DNA from: Cycas panzhihuaensis | Lineage: Eukaryota; Cycadophyta | Length of the DNA: 64,000 bases | NCBI GenBank assembly: GCA_023213395.1 | Contig: CM041465.1 | Span: 195,059,741-195,123,740, forward strand | Direction: 5' to 3' | Part shown: positions 22,656 through 35,547 of the stretch, in pieces | Layout: each line of letters starts with the position of its first letter | Numbering within the stretch: the first letter of the stretch is position 1 | Notes under the pieces: model-generated | What the model saw: only the letters and a program-made list of their open reading frames with translations | What the model was told of the DNA's origin: nothing | Database searches by the model: none | Translations under genes and position numbers: made by a program

Positions 22656-24289
22656 ATCCATCCCTCCTTTAAAAGAATACTTTGCCCACTAAGTGTTTGA
22701 AATTATGTCACTTGGAAGTCTAGAGCATGTACCTCCTCATACATATATATTCAATCCTCTACCTATTAAGGTAAAAATATTGTAGGGTTTTCATTATCCT
22801 TTATTTTGTCTTCTCGAAGAAACCTAAATGTATCTTCTTCCTATTTGGGATAATGCCTTGTCTGGGGCTATATTTATAGGAGATTTTGTTCTTAGTTGAT
22901 CTTGAGACCTATGTGTTCTAAGGTCATACCTTTTGTTTGTATATTGTATCGATTTGCAATTGTTTTTAAGGGGAAATTAAGAAAATGTAGAGGAAAGATA
23001 TAGATTGTGGATGTTATATTTGGGGAAATAGGTATCAGTAATTTTTAGAAAGGATTAGGGATGTAAGGGTGGATTTACATGTGGGGAATATAGATCATAA
23101 AGGGTAGCTTGTATGAAGGGAGGTGTATGTGGATGCATAACAAGGAGAGAGAAGTGAAAAAAATATGGGGAATAGAGGATATAGATGAGTTATATTAGGA
23201 AGAAAACTAAGAAGAACCATATACAGGGATTTGGTTAGGGACTGTGATATATGAATGCTAGATTGGATAAAAGGTAGATAAAAATAATTTATCGTTAATG
23301 AAGATGATGTTATATAAAATGAAAAATAAATGAATTTGGATTTGTGAATGAGTTTTTTTAAGGGGGTTAAAGGGAACTAGTAGGAAATAAGGGCTAGGCA
23401 TTCTTTATAAGAAAAGGGTTTTAGAAACGGTTCATAAAAATGGTTTCCAAAGTATTACAAGGGCTTAATGAGAAAACAAGTAGGGAGGTAAGGAAGTTGG
23501 GGGTAAAGTGAGTTAGGTTGTAGAGGGAAAGAAGTCAACGTCTTATAGATGCATTGTATAATAATAGGATTAGGGTTTGAAACTTTTTAAAAGGAATAAA
23601 GGATATAGGAATGGTAATAAAGAGATTTCCTAGGGAATGGGGCATAAAGAGGTACGTTGAGAAGGATAAGAATTTTGCCCATGAAGGGTTGGCAATTTTG
23701 GGCTTTAGATTCTAATTTGGTTATAAGATCTTATTGTATAAAGGTTAGGGAATTTTCCAAGGTGATAGAGTTGGGACAATTGAGATGAATAAGGGAACTT
23801 TCAGAAGGAATGGACAAGGATGATGCAAGGTTGAAATTTAAAGTAACTACCTTTTCAAAGTCATCTTATGTCATATTCTTCTTCAAGTTGCTTATTAGCA
23901 GGCACTTCTCTAGTTGATTCATGTGAATTACTTATTGCTTCATCATATTGCTCTTTGAATGGCTCCTCATTGGATTATTTTTCAACCTAATCAGTTGGTT
24001 CTTTGATTGTCATTGTGCAATATTTTATTCTCTCTTAAAGAGCTTTTAGTCTGGCTAGAATTTTTGAAGCGTTTCTTGATGACATTTTTCATTGTCTTTT
24101 TTTCGGTATTATTCTTCAAATTTATGAAATCATCATTCATACAGTCTCTTTAGCGTTCTTTCCACAACTTTATAATCATTTCTTCAAACCTTAATGAAAT
24201 AGCATTTTGAAAAATATTCCCAAATGAGGCAGTAATCTAAAAGTTTCTTAATGGCCTACTCCTAAGCTTGTCCACCTAAATATTCCTAA

Positions 24290-24430
24290 ATATATAAGCA
24301 AAATAGTCTTCTCTTTGTGTGGGACCAAATATTAAAGCCCTTTTCCATCTTGTTGAGCCATTCTATGGGACGCACTCCTTCCTTTTCAATAAAAATAAGA
24401 ATATCATTCTCCATAATTTCATTGTAGGGG
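24290..24430 (-). pseudogene. Gag-like fragment in N3
   Basis: The minus strand reads GVRPIEWLNKMEKGFNIW, close to the retrotransposon gag block 'PxEWLxxMEKxF', followed by YLGGQA. Frames are then lost. This is the only protein trace found in N3, so it is at most a gag-only element. Confidence 0.5.
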
Positions 24431-25605
24431 CACATTATTAAGTATTAACTTTTAATAAAAATTACAATATCAAATTAGAACCAAATTACATCATTCAATA
24501 GCTCATTTTGAAGGCCTCTAAACCAAGATTCCAATGGTTTAAATAGAATTAAATTATGACATCTGTAGTAGAAGTTATGGTTGAAAATGCATAAAAGTGT
24601 CACGTTTTGAAAACTGAACTAAAAAAATAAAGGGATTCTATTAAGCCCATTAGGGACTTGGACCCTAGTTATCTAACGTCAACATGTGGCCAACCACTAG
24701 CCAAAGGTAGTTGGGTGTCAAAACTCAAATAATATACAATTTAATTGATTTTTTTTTTCTCTTTAGAAAAACATAATATGCCCCAAAATATATTTATGCC
24801 ACATGCCTTCGACATCTATCTTTTATGTTTTTGCATTTTTTTTTGTGTTTTCCACCCTTGCCTAAGATCTAGGGTATACAACTCAATTAATAAGATCCCA
24901 ATCTTGTGCTAACAAGCTCTAGGTTTATGTTGGTGCTCAATAAAAGAAGGTTGGGAGGGACAGGGTGGGGGGGGGGGGTGTGGACTGAACAAGCACCTTG
25001 ATAATCTATATATATATCCCCATTCTGGTATCTTTTCTCCTATGAAAGAACCACTAATTTTTGCCTCTAATCATAAGTCAAATTTGTTGGAAGTTGCAAT
25101 ATTCTTCTTTTTTACGCCTTGCTAATGATCACCCAGATAATGGTCTAGACTAAGCGCCCTTATGGACTAGGCTTTAGGCTCCCCTATCAATGATGGAAAA
25201 CTTAACTACATAGTTTCCTCCACATTACTTATGCATCTTTGTTATGATGCTCATGTTGTTACAATCTTCTATTTTCACGCACATTAACAAATTATGGCTC
25301 ATAGTTAGTGCCCCCTCCTATTCTTGTTATCACGCTCCTCATGGATTATGACTAAGATTAAATCACACTATTCAAGTAGTTGACCATCTTCTCAAATTAG
25401 CATCCAACAGATTAGATTTAGTGGTACAATAGTAATTCTTCCAATGTATAAACAAAATAAATATTCTACACCTGAATGGAGGCACATATATCTTGCTAGC
25501 ACTGAATACACATAAATAGCAAACCTTGATAGTAAATGGCAAGCTAGTGAATGACCAATATGAAAACCTAACATGAATTTGGCTACATATGGCTCTGATA
25601 CTAGT

Positions 25606-25970
25606 TATCAAAGGTCCAAAACCTTAATGTCACTATTTCCTAATAAAATATTATGTATATAAAGAAATAAGATAATAATAATAGTAACAAATAACAATAA
25701 AGCTAAACATATAAACTTAAAAGTATGAAAATTGAAATTGGAAGTTAAATGGGTCAACTATCCCTAATCATTAAGTGCTAAATAATGGAATTAAACCAAA
25801 TTAAAACTTGCATATTAAGTTTTTAAGGCCTCTTAATATAGGGACAAAATTAGGCTTCTCTTAAGAAACTAACTTCATATTAAAATTAAAATGCGAACAT
25901 CCAAAAAATATACCAACTTCTGATAAATATTGACATTCCTATTTATTTAATAAAATTTGGGATCACTATA
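25606..25970 (-). repeat. N3 5' LTR
   Basis: It begins TATCAAAGGTCCAAAACC (TG now TA) and ends ATCACTATA. The primer site lies at 25593-25605 on -. Confidence 0.85.
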
Positions 25971-26132
25971 AGTATTAAAAACATTTTACCTTCAATTGTT
26001 AAAAAAGAGATTCAAACACAAGGAAGACCACAAAAAGAAAAATATTCACATATACACAATGACAAAACAAGTAACAATTTACCACTGGAAAATATACCAA
26101 AATGATATTTATCCACTCTTTACGACTGAGGA

Positions 26133-27760
26133 ATGAATAAGGAAATATTGGAAAGTGGAAAACAAATGAGATCAAGAAGTTACCCAGGAAGTATTGCAAC
26201 ACTAAGTTATGCCTTGAACACAAACAAACCCATAACCTCTAAAGAAACTAAAGAAAACAAAGCTTGGGATAAGGCAATGGAAGAAGAAATCCTTATTATT
26301 CAAAGGAACAACACCTGGGAATTGACTGAGCTTCCAAATGGTAAGCAACTTGTTGGATGCAAGTGGTTATTTAAAACAAAATACAGATTAAATGGAATGA
26401 TAAAAAGACACAAAGCTAACCTGGTAGTCAAAGAGTTCAGTCAAAAATAAGGAATTGATTGTTAAGAAACATTTGCCTATAGCAAAACTAATCATCATAC
26501 AAACCATTATAGCATTAGTTGCCCAAATTAATTGGAGAATTTATTAGATGAATGTAAAAAATATATTCCTAAATGGAGATCTAGAGGAATAAATCCACAT
26601 GGAACAACCTCATGGGTTCATCAAAAGTGGAGAAGAGAATTTAGTCTACTAATTGAAAAAGGCTCTATAAGACTCAAAATAAGCGCCCACAATATGATAG
26701 GAGAAAATTGATCAATATTTGAAAGGGGAAAACTTCTATATAAGTGAATATGATATGGGTCCCTACATCAAAGCTAAGAATACATGGCTCATCATAGTTA
26801 TAGTAGTTTATGTTGATGATTTGCTTATCGTTGGCAATGATGAAGACAATAGTAAATAGGTAAAAGGGAATCTAATGAAGACCTTTGAAATGATAGATAT
26901 GGGACCACTACATTATTATCTAGGGGTTGAAATAACATAAGGAAAAGAAAGAATATTTCTAGCTTAAATAAAGAATGCCAAAGATCTACTACTTGAGTAC
27001 AACATAACCAACTACAATCTAGCCACCACCCTCATGGAAACTGGGTACAAACTTATAATAAAAGATCAAGGTCCAACAACCAATGATATATTATACAGGA
27101 AATTGATAGGAAAGATTGATTTACCTCACTTCCACTCATCTAAGTATAATATATGTTATGGGAATAGTCTATAGATTCATGAATGTACCACATAAGGCTC
27201 ATTGGAAAGCTACAAAAAGAATCCTAATATACATTAAAAAACCTTAGGTTTTGGACTTGAATACACCAAAAACCAAAATTTCAAGCTTACTAATTATAGT
27301 TAATCAAGTTGGGATATATAATGTAATGTCAAAAAGTCTACCTATAGTTACTAATTTAATCTTAGAACAATAATTGTCTTATGAAGTAATAAGAAACAAC
27401 CATCAATTACTCTCTCGTTAATAGAAGTAAAAACCAAGTAGTTATAGTAGCCATATGTGAATCAATATAGTTGAGAAGAATTCTATAAGATCTAAAGAAA
27501 CCTTAACATCTTCTCGTAGTGATCAACTACAATGATTAGCATATGATCAAGATAGAAAAGAATCCATTCTTCCATGTACACATTAAACATATTGAGGTTT
27601 ATCATCACTTTATTGATAAAAATGTTCATAACAAAGAAATAGAGTTGCTTTACTACCCAAGTAAATCACATAATGTAAACATCTTTACCAAAACCCTTAA
27701 TAAAGATAAGTTCAATTTCTTTAGAGATCAAATCAAAGTAAAAGACATAGAATAACCATT
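26133..27760 (+). pseudogene. C2 reverse transcriptase and RNase H
   Basis: RT begins in the frame 26133-26450: NNTWELTELPNGKQLVGCKW, LFKTKYRLNGMIKRHKA. The catalytic YVDDLLIVGN is intact near 26811. RNase H ends with HVHIKHIEVYHHFI and VNIFTKTLNKDKFNFF (27543-27755), the family's terminal blocks. Stops and frameshifts lie between. A purine tract, TTAGGGGTGGGGTGG, follows just before the 3' LTR at 27777. Confidence 0.88.
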
Positions 27761-27776
27761 ATTAGGGGTGGGGTGG

Positions 27777-28100
<324 letters not shown>

Positions 28101-28423
28101 TGAAGGTTTCAATAGAGAGTATAGCAGAGCAGTAAATCAAAGTAACTCAATCTATATTGTGTAACATATAAAATATCATTTGTATTAACCCATATTTATT
28201 AAGAGTACATGAAAACATCCTTGAATAGGTGGTGTTAATGAACACCAAGGTATAGTACCCCATGATATTTATATTTTGAGGGAGGAGGGAAACCTCCTCA
28301 ACCTCTAATTCAAATTAATATTAAATAATGTACAACATTAAAGACAATCTTACCTAACTTACCATGAAGGCTTGTGCACTGCATACTCCAATGTGGGGTC
28401 ATGTGATGAGTATTAACCTAACA
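28101..28423 (-). repeat. D 3' LTR
   Basis: It starts TGAAGGTTTC and ends ACCTAACA. With the target site it forms a 10-bp perfect inverted repeat, CTCTATTGAA/TTCAATAGAG (28095-28117). Confidence 0.9.
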
Positions 28424-28623
28424 TTCTCCCCCTTAATGGTCATCATGTATATCTTTATCTTCTCTTTGAACTTGTAATACTTGAACTTGAGGAAGACTTT
28501 AAATACTTGTCCTTTAGCTTTGTCATCATTCATGAAGTGGTCATCAACTCACCTTGTTATTCTTTCAGTAATATATGTCTCTTTAGTGTTATGTGGATCA
28601 AATAATCTCCAAGTAAGTGTGAC

Positions 28624-29130
28624 TTACTTCAAATGGGAATGAGTGACTGCATCTTTGATTTTATCTTCTAAAATATTTATTTTATGAGTAGATATCATGT
28701 CATAAGGTTTCTCCCCCTTAAATGAAATATCACCTTCATGTGCATCAATATGATCGTTCATTTGACTTGAACCTTCTTCATTAGTCTTTTCATCATAATA
28801 AAATTGCTTTGACATATGTTTCATATTTATAACATCATCATAGTTAAATACATTCATATTGAGGGTTTCTCCCACATAAATAGATGTTAAGGTATCCCAT
28901 ATGAATTTGGATGTGGTCATTTCACAAACATTAGAAAAAATATTATCATCCATGGTGTAAAATAATATGGCTAAGGTCACATTGTCCTTCTTTAGATCTT
29001 CTTTAATATTTTGTTCATATCCATCTTTGACATATTTCCAAAGATCATATGTAATAAAGTATGTTTACATTATTTTACTCCATCATTGAAAATCATGTCC
29101 GTCAAATATAAGGAATCTTATTTTTATTTA
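28624..29130 (-). pseudogene. D gag remnant
   Basis: The start region reads FDG then ITYDLWKYV-like sequence in broken frames near 29030-29125. The 118-aa frame 28624-28980 follows, with LAILFYTMDDNIFSNV and TTSKFIWDTLTSIYVGE. This is copia gag. C6 has the parallel LTLIFYALEDHIFPKV and TTSKEAWDTFKMIYEGE, so both belong to one family. No zinc knuckle is seen downstream; the LTR follows within 200 bp. Confidence 0.75.
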
Positions 29131-32100
29131 AATTCATTGTCATTGTAAAAGAAACTTTAATACATAATCGAACAAGTATGATTTTCAAATAAGAAGACAA
29201 ATCCTTAAATGAGCACTTATGATTTTTAATAGACTTATCATAAATGAAGTAAATGATAAAGATATTCCTTTAAAAAGAATGCAAGCCAATGTCTTTTTAA
29301 AAAATAATTAATTAATAATGAAAATAGATTATCAATGATGCAGTCTTGCTCAGGGTTTCAAAAGGTTCTTTTATACAAAAAAGAAATAACTTGAATGAAG
29401 AACAATATCCTCTAAGCAAGATTTAATAAATGATATAATAAACTTTTGAAGAAAATATTCAAGCAATAACTTCTTTGATAAACTAAAAAAGAAATGCAAT
29501 GCCTTTGAAATTGAAATTCTCTTTTGAAAGTAAAGTGCACAAACAACTATATGCAACCTTTATAAGTAAAATAATGAATCAATAAAGCTTTCAACAAGTG
29601 AACTTTTGATGCATATAATGGTCAAGAAATGGCTTGTAATTATCCTTGTGTTATGCACTTTCAAAAAATATGCATTTAGAACAAGTAAGGGAGCTAATGA
29701 ACCAATGAACTTAGGATGTATGATTGCAAATACTCTTTGAAATAAGATGATCAAATGAGAAGAAGTGATTGAAAGAAGATAACTTTCTTATTGAAAATAA
29801 ACAAGTAATAAACTTTTCTTCAAATAAATAATATTGATGAAATGCACCTTCCTTTTTCTATTAGATATAATGAAGAAATAACAAGGATGTATATGTCTCT
29901 TTTGAATACTTTTAGCAAATATAAATTTAAATTATGTTTAATACAAAGAAGTATTTGAATAAATCGTAAAGGTTTCAAATAGAGATAAGTGGCTCAAGTA
30001 AGTCAATTAAAAATGAAATGAATTCCTTTTCAAATATATGCAAGATAATTTACTATCCTTTTTAACCACAAGCAAAGATGTATAAGGCAAAAATTTTGAA
30101 ATATATATTTTTCCTTAAAAGAATGAAAAATATTAAGCAAAGCTTCCACTAAGAGAGTTCAAAAATAAATAAATATACCCATTTTTATATGTAAGCCTAC
30201 TTTACTTGTTGATTGCTTTAGGTATATGAAATCAATCTTCTACTACAAATCAACTTAGAAAAACTATATGAGAGCCAAATAAAATCTTTAAAAATATATA
30301 ATGAATAATTAATAAAGTAAATATAACCTAGTTGAAATAAAAACTCCTTAAAGAGTTAAGGAAATAAGCCTGTTAGTGTAAAACCAAATGCTTAAGTTTA
30401 CCAGCTCCAAAGTCTTGCTAAACAATAGTAGATTTAAATGAAACTATATCAGATTGATGAATATAAAAATATCTTTTCAATGGATTTGACTACTTGGAAA
30501 ACGGACTCATGTAACTCAAGATATTAATGATTAATCAAAATGACACTTTTTTAGGGCTTAACCAGAGCCAAGAGGCTCAAAAGGTCATGAAATACCAATA
30601 AAAACTTTATGAAATAATGTAAAGAAGATCATATATAAATTAGAAGCTTCTTAATATGCCTTAAGTCCATTAAACTTAAGAAATAATGTTTAAAAATATG
30701 AAATAATGAAGAATTATGAGCACTTGAGTACCTTAACTTTATCAGCTTTGAACATCTACAAAAAAGCTTCAAAATTTACAAATAAATATATCAGTACAAG
30801 AAGAAATGAGTTAGATTTCCAACGAAATTGATGGATTTGAAATCTGATGTCAAATAGAAGAGTTATACTAAAAATAGTGAGAGGTTTTCTTTATATTAAT
30901 AAATTAAAGGCTAAAAAAAAGGTTGACTTTAAACCATTAAAAATAGGTCAAATCAGATCCAAAATTAGCAAGTAGCTAGTCTACACTATATCCCTTAAAA
31001 TTCTAGTAAAAAAGGGAGAAATTTCATCAGAAATTGATACTTTAGTGAGAAGATATGGCAAAAAAATGCCAATTACCCTATATATAAAAAATAAGAAATA
31101 AAATTAATAAAAGAAAAATTTTATAAGGTTGAAATAGCCCCTTTAAAACAAAGCTACCAAGTCACATGGGGTCATGGGACTAGGGGCTAAGGCCCTTAAG
31201 GGGGATAACCTTTTTATAAATGGACTTGAAAGTTTATAACGAATGGTTAAATTTATTTAAACCTTTGTAATTATATTAATCAAATTAAAAAGATGATGAA
31301 CTACGCCGAACAGCGACCTGTGCAACTAAACAGAAGCAAACCAAAGGAGATAATCGGTGACGATCAGGTCAATACCAGTTGAATCTCCACATTAGCATAG
31401 AGGTAGCAGGCCCTCTACGTAAATCAAGATGAAAGAGATTAAAAAATATGATTAAGAAATGTATATATTATGTAAAACAACATGGACGGTGGGCGCACAG
31501 TGAGAGCACGGTGAGCATAGGACAATGATGCTAAGTAGGGGATAAAGGGTTTCAATTAATCTCATATTAAGCTAAGATGAGTAGACAAGGGGCACTTGAG
31601 TGAAGTAAACAAGATTTTATAAAAAAATTTCAAAAAATTTTGAAAAAAATAATGAAAAACAGTGAAAAACCTTTAAACGGGAGCTTGAGATAACTCTGGA
31701 GGTTGGATCTCACCACAGGGGAGATAGTTTGTCACGAGATTTTAGGGGCAATGAGGTATCCTAGGCAGTAAGGGTCTCATAAATTTTCACAACAAACTGA
31801 TGCTTGTATACTGAGAATAAGCCTACAGACCAAAAGGAAGCTAAACGGAATGACTAGCAAACAAACTAAAAAAACTCACAACATAATCAGTGAAAACACA
31901 AATGGTTTCTTCCAATAGCTCACTAGTTTAATAAGGAACACAATGAGTAGTCATATGCATAGGTTTTGAGCACTAGATTTGATGCACAGGCCTACTGAAT
32001 CAAGGCTATATAATCACCTAAAAATAAATGTGAGATAAAAATCATGAATTGAAAAATATTAATAAAATAACTTTAAAATATATAAAGTTAAACTTTGATA

Positions 32101-32160
32101 TATTGAAACCAAACCAACATAGTCAAAGACAAGTCATGAGATAACCGAGCAATAACTTGG
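29131..32160 (-). other. D leader, no gene seen
   Basis: About 3 kb are A-rich on +, with several short frames (29371-29556 and 29560-29754 on -) that match nothing. The same lineage in C6 also has a long untranslated stretch upstream of gag. Confidence 0.5.
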
Positions 32161-32175
32161 CATTTTGATACCAAA

Positions 32176-32496
32176 TGAAGGTTTCGGCAGAGAGCAGATT
32201 AGAGCAATAAATTAAAGTAACTCAATCTATATTGTGTAACATATGAAATATTATTTGCATTAACCCATATTAGTTGAGTACATAAAAACTTCCTTAAACA
32301 AGTGGTATTAATGAACACCAAGGTATAGTACCCCATGATATTTATATTTTGAGGGAGGAGGAAAACCTCCTCAACCTCCAATTTAAATTAATATTAAATA
32401 ATGTGCAACATTAAAGACAACTTTACCTAACTTACTATTAAGGCTTGTGCGATGTGTACTCCAATGTGGGGTCATGTGATGAGCAGTAACCCAACA
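32176..32496 (-). repeat. D 5' LTR
   Basis: It starts TGAAGGTTTCGGCAGAGAG and ends ACCCAACA. It is the partner of 28101-28423. The primer site lies at 32160-32174 on -. Confidence 0.9.
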
Positions 32497-32501
32497 TCTA
32501 T

Positions 32502-32583
32502 TGCATAGTATTCAATACAAGTGACACTCATTCAATGTAGTGTGTTGAGTCATTGAATGTTTGAATATCTATGATTTTCTACA
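32502..32583 (+). repeat. C2 3' LTR, last part
   Basis: It starts TGCATAGTATTCAATACAAG and ends TTTTCTACA, parallel to 18775-18857. TAATC follows as the outer target duplication. Confidence 0.88.
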
Positions 32584-34396
32584 TAATCATGCAAAACAAA
32601 ACACATGCCTAAAATATTACTAAAATATGTTAGAAAGAAGTGGTCACTAGACAAAAAAGGGTTTAACACCCTTTTATCAATTTAGCACTTTAATCCATGT
32701 AACCATGAGCCAAAGATAAAGGGGAAGACCTAAATTGATTGTAACATTCAATTTAAGTAGAAAATTTTAATACTTGATCAAATTCCATCTTAAAAGGTAG
32801 ATTCTAAATGTTTATCAACTTTAGATTGATTCACAAACCTTGAAAACAATTAAGTTTTTTTTTTTAAATATTCGTTATTTAAATTTTCATCAATGTTGCA
32901 TTTTATTTTTCTTATGCATGCTCCATTGCATTTAGACTTCTATTGCCATTTGATCCCAAACATTTGGCGCTAGAGCAAAGGACTTGTCTCTTAACCTCAC
33001 AGGTCACAAGCACTTTCTTAGGCTCAATGTTTCACTATATCGTAACACACTTGAGCTTCTTATGTGTTGGCTTGGACTTTACATCAGTTACACCTAAGAT
33101 TCAAGTGATCTAACTTTGTAAAAAATAGGGCTCTCTAACCCTTGAAACTACTATGAAAATCAATATGTAAATTTGACAATACCAAAATGCATCTCAAACA
33201 ACAGATATTTGCTTATGCTTGCCTCTTTGGCATATTGCATCATAAGATTTCTAAAAGTTCACCTAACAAGAATCAACAATTAAGGTCAAATCCATTAAAA
33301 CACTCTCTTATATTATCTACTTCTTATTTGTTAAATTTTCATATGCTTGTACTCTGGGATTCTAGCCACATTGTAAGCTTGCAATTGTCTTTTTTTTAAA
33401 TCCATGGCTAGAAATATATTAAACAACCTTGCAAACATGGACAAGGTTACCTCATTCCAAATTGAGTTATAGTGAGAGATCCTCCAAAACCACATGTCTT
33501 TTGCATACCATATACCAATAAAGTTGATCTCACTATCTTATTAATAAACCCACAAGATTAAAATGGTTTAACATAATAGAATTGGGCTAGTAGAAATCAA
33601 ATCCACAACAAAATTTATTAAGAACAATGTCAAAAGCATGCCAACAAATTTATCCAAGTCATCATGACCTAAGAAATAAGTATTTTTTGCAAAATATCTT
33701 GCCATGGATCATTATCCAAATCAAATCTCAAATGGTAGTGACTTTTGACCTCTAGATAATTGGGATTTGTCCTTTGATTATCATGTGCTTCACCATTGGT
33801 TTCTGCCCATTAGCTTGTAAACATATCAACATACATTAATTTTTGCAATCTAATGGAGTTGCACCAATAAATTTAAAGTTGCCCAACAAGAATGATATTG
33901 ACACCATACATAACACAATAAAAAAGACACCTCTCTTGGCATAAATTGGCCATAACAAATCAAACATGACCACATGAAATCTACTTGAGACAATTGGACA
34001 TTTGGTTCCCAACTGTTAATATTATTGTAAATAAATTTTTTAGGTGCCACATACATATATATCTATGGGCCCACTAAATCAATATTCTCAAAAATTTTAA
34101 GAACAATCTCATTGTAAATTTGAGATCTTAACATTAAACCACATCTCAAGTCTAGATGTGCAACCTCCAAAAGTAGATATCCACTATATCAAACATGAAG
34201 CAACATCATCTATAAATTGGTTATATTCATGAAAGACAAGCATTCTATACAAACTTTATAATAGCTTATTAATATAGCAAAAATTATTTAGGAGTCATGC
34301 TCCACATAAATGATAATCAATTACCCACCCTCCATAATTGAACAAACCTGCAATATTTGCATGAGCGAGTTTAGGGTTGTTTCGACTTTAATACCA
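32584..34396 (-). other. N2 interior, 5' side
   Basis: This belongs to N2 and lies between its 5' LTR and the C2 insertion. No retroviral motif is readable on -. A frame at 33850-34056 (-) is unassigned. The 33684-33843 segment is repeated at 14118-14283. On -, TGGTATTAAAG at 34386-34396 is the primer site. Confidence 0.5.
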
Positions 34397-34698
34397 TGTT
34401 GGAAAATTGAATAAGATATACATAATAAAATATTTATTTTTCTAAATTATTTATATTCAAATATATATAAATATATGTATATATAGAAATGTGTACCTCA
34501 TAGGAAACTAACGAGAAGTACATGAACTACTTAGATAACCTCTACGAGTAGATGAAGATATAAGCTATAATTACACAATTTAACAATGCTCATGTATTAA
34601 GAATGTTTACATATTTAGACCTCTTTTCACAATAATTTATAGTGTTCAATATCTGAGAGATAACAAACTAATGGTTTATAATGACTATGAATTAAACA
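34397..34698 (-). repeat. N2 5' LTR (302 bp)
   Basis: It starts TGTTGGAAAATTGAATAAG and ends GAATTAAACA, with TG...CA kept. TTATT follows at 34699-34703. Confidence 0.88.
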
Positions 34699-35547
34699 TT
34701 ATTAAAGCCATCAATTTTTCTGAATGAGATATTAGCTTTGTTGGCCCCATTAATGCAATAATTGCTAAAACCAATGTTCACCACATAATCCTTGAAATAA
34801 ATATATAACAAGTTATGTCAAAGCTTATGCAACAAGGAATTGCACAATGCAAATGACAATAAATTTTTTTATGCAAGGCATTGAACCCTCAATTTTTTTG
34901 TTTGTTGGAAGTAGTAAGTAAACAGAGCATACACCTTGTCAATAAAATAATGGAAAAACTAACCACTAGTTTGATGATCTAGAATTACAAGAGTATGCCT
35001 TACTATCCATGATGCAATGGATTGATGAAAATTTCCAACCAAACTTCATGTCGAGCATTGATAAAAGTCTACAAGGTTAGCCATTCTTATTAGAATAATA
35101 AGCTTTAAGAAATTATGTGGGTTTTTAGGACCATATTTAAGGAATCAAGGCATACATCATTTCAGTTGGTATATGGAGTTAAAACCACCAAGCGTATTAA
35201 AGTTTTGGCACCACCATTGTAGGTGGCCCTATACATGAAATGGGTCAATTGATCCAACTAGATAGAATACAAATACATGCAACCAAGTAGCACCAAGTAA
35301 CTAAGGCTTAACAAAAAGCTTGACACAATAAGCATATGAAGATGAGACAATTCAAAGGAGGTGATTTTATTTTTGTTATATAACAATAAGTTTAAGGCAA
35401 AACCAAACAAGCTAAAATCCCATTAGAATTGATCATCTATCCTAGTTAATATGTCAAAAAATGTTGTTACTCAAGTTAAAATAAAAAATAGAGAGATGAT
35501 GCCTCCAAAGGTGGATGGGAGCCAACTAAAACCATATTAACCATAAG
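34699..35547 (+). pseudogene. G3 integrase core and C-terminus
   Basis: This continues the integrase cut at 17561. It reads ISFVGPINAI (core start), later SFQLVYGVKT (about 35160) and the tail NNKFKAKPNKLKSH, IKNREMMPPKVDGSQLKPY, where the last is a usual gypsy pol end. There are many stops. The join at TTATT is exact, which confirms the N2 boundaries. Confidence 0.8.

Larger units (their letters stand above)
22288..25970 (-). mobile_element. N3: LTR element without pol, nested in C2
   Basis: LTRs are 22288-22655 (368 bp) and 25606-25970 (365 bp). Next to the right LTR the minus strand reads TAGTATCAGAGCC, a tRNA-Met-type primer site. Next to the left LTR it reads AAAGGAGGGATGGAT, the polypurine tract. 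The 2.95-kb interior holds only a weak gag-like piece. The expected 5-bp target duplication is not visible (GACAT against AGTAT), so it is worn or one edge is off. C2 coding continues on both sides. Confidence 0.85.
28101..32496 (-). mobile_element. D: gag-only LTR element in the C2 3' LTR
   Basis: D is 4396 bp with LTRs 28101-28423 (323 bp) and 32176-32496 (321 bp). Target duplications TCTAT (28096-28100, 32497-32501) are perfect. The minus strand has TGGTATCAAAATGCC beside the right LTR (primer site) and AAGGGGGAGAA beside the left LTR (polypurine tract). Gag remnants lie at 28624-29130; no pol motifs are seen in about 3 kb of leader. The gag matches that of C6 (56500-57150). It would have needed RT and integrase from a relative. 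Confidence 0.9.

Noticed and set aside
25971-25975. AGTAT as the target duplication of N3
   Set aside because: The left flank is GACAT; only two of five bases agree, so it is not claimed.
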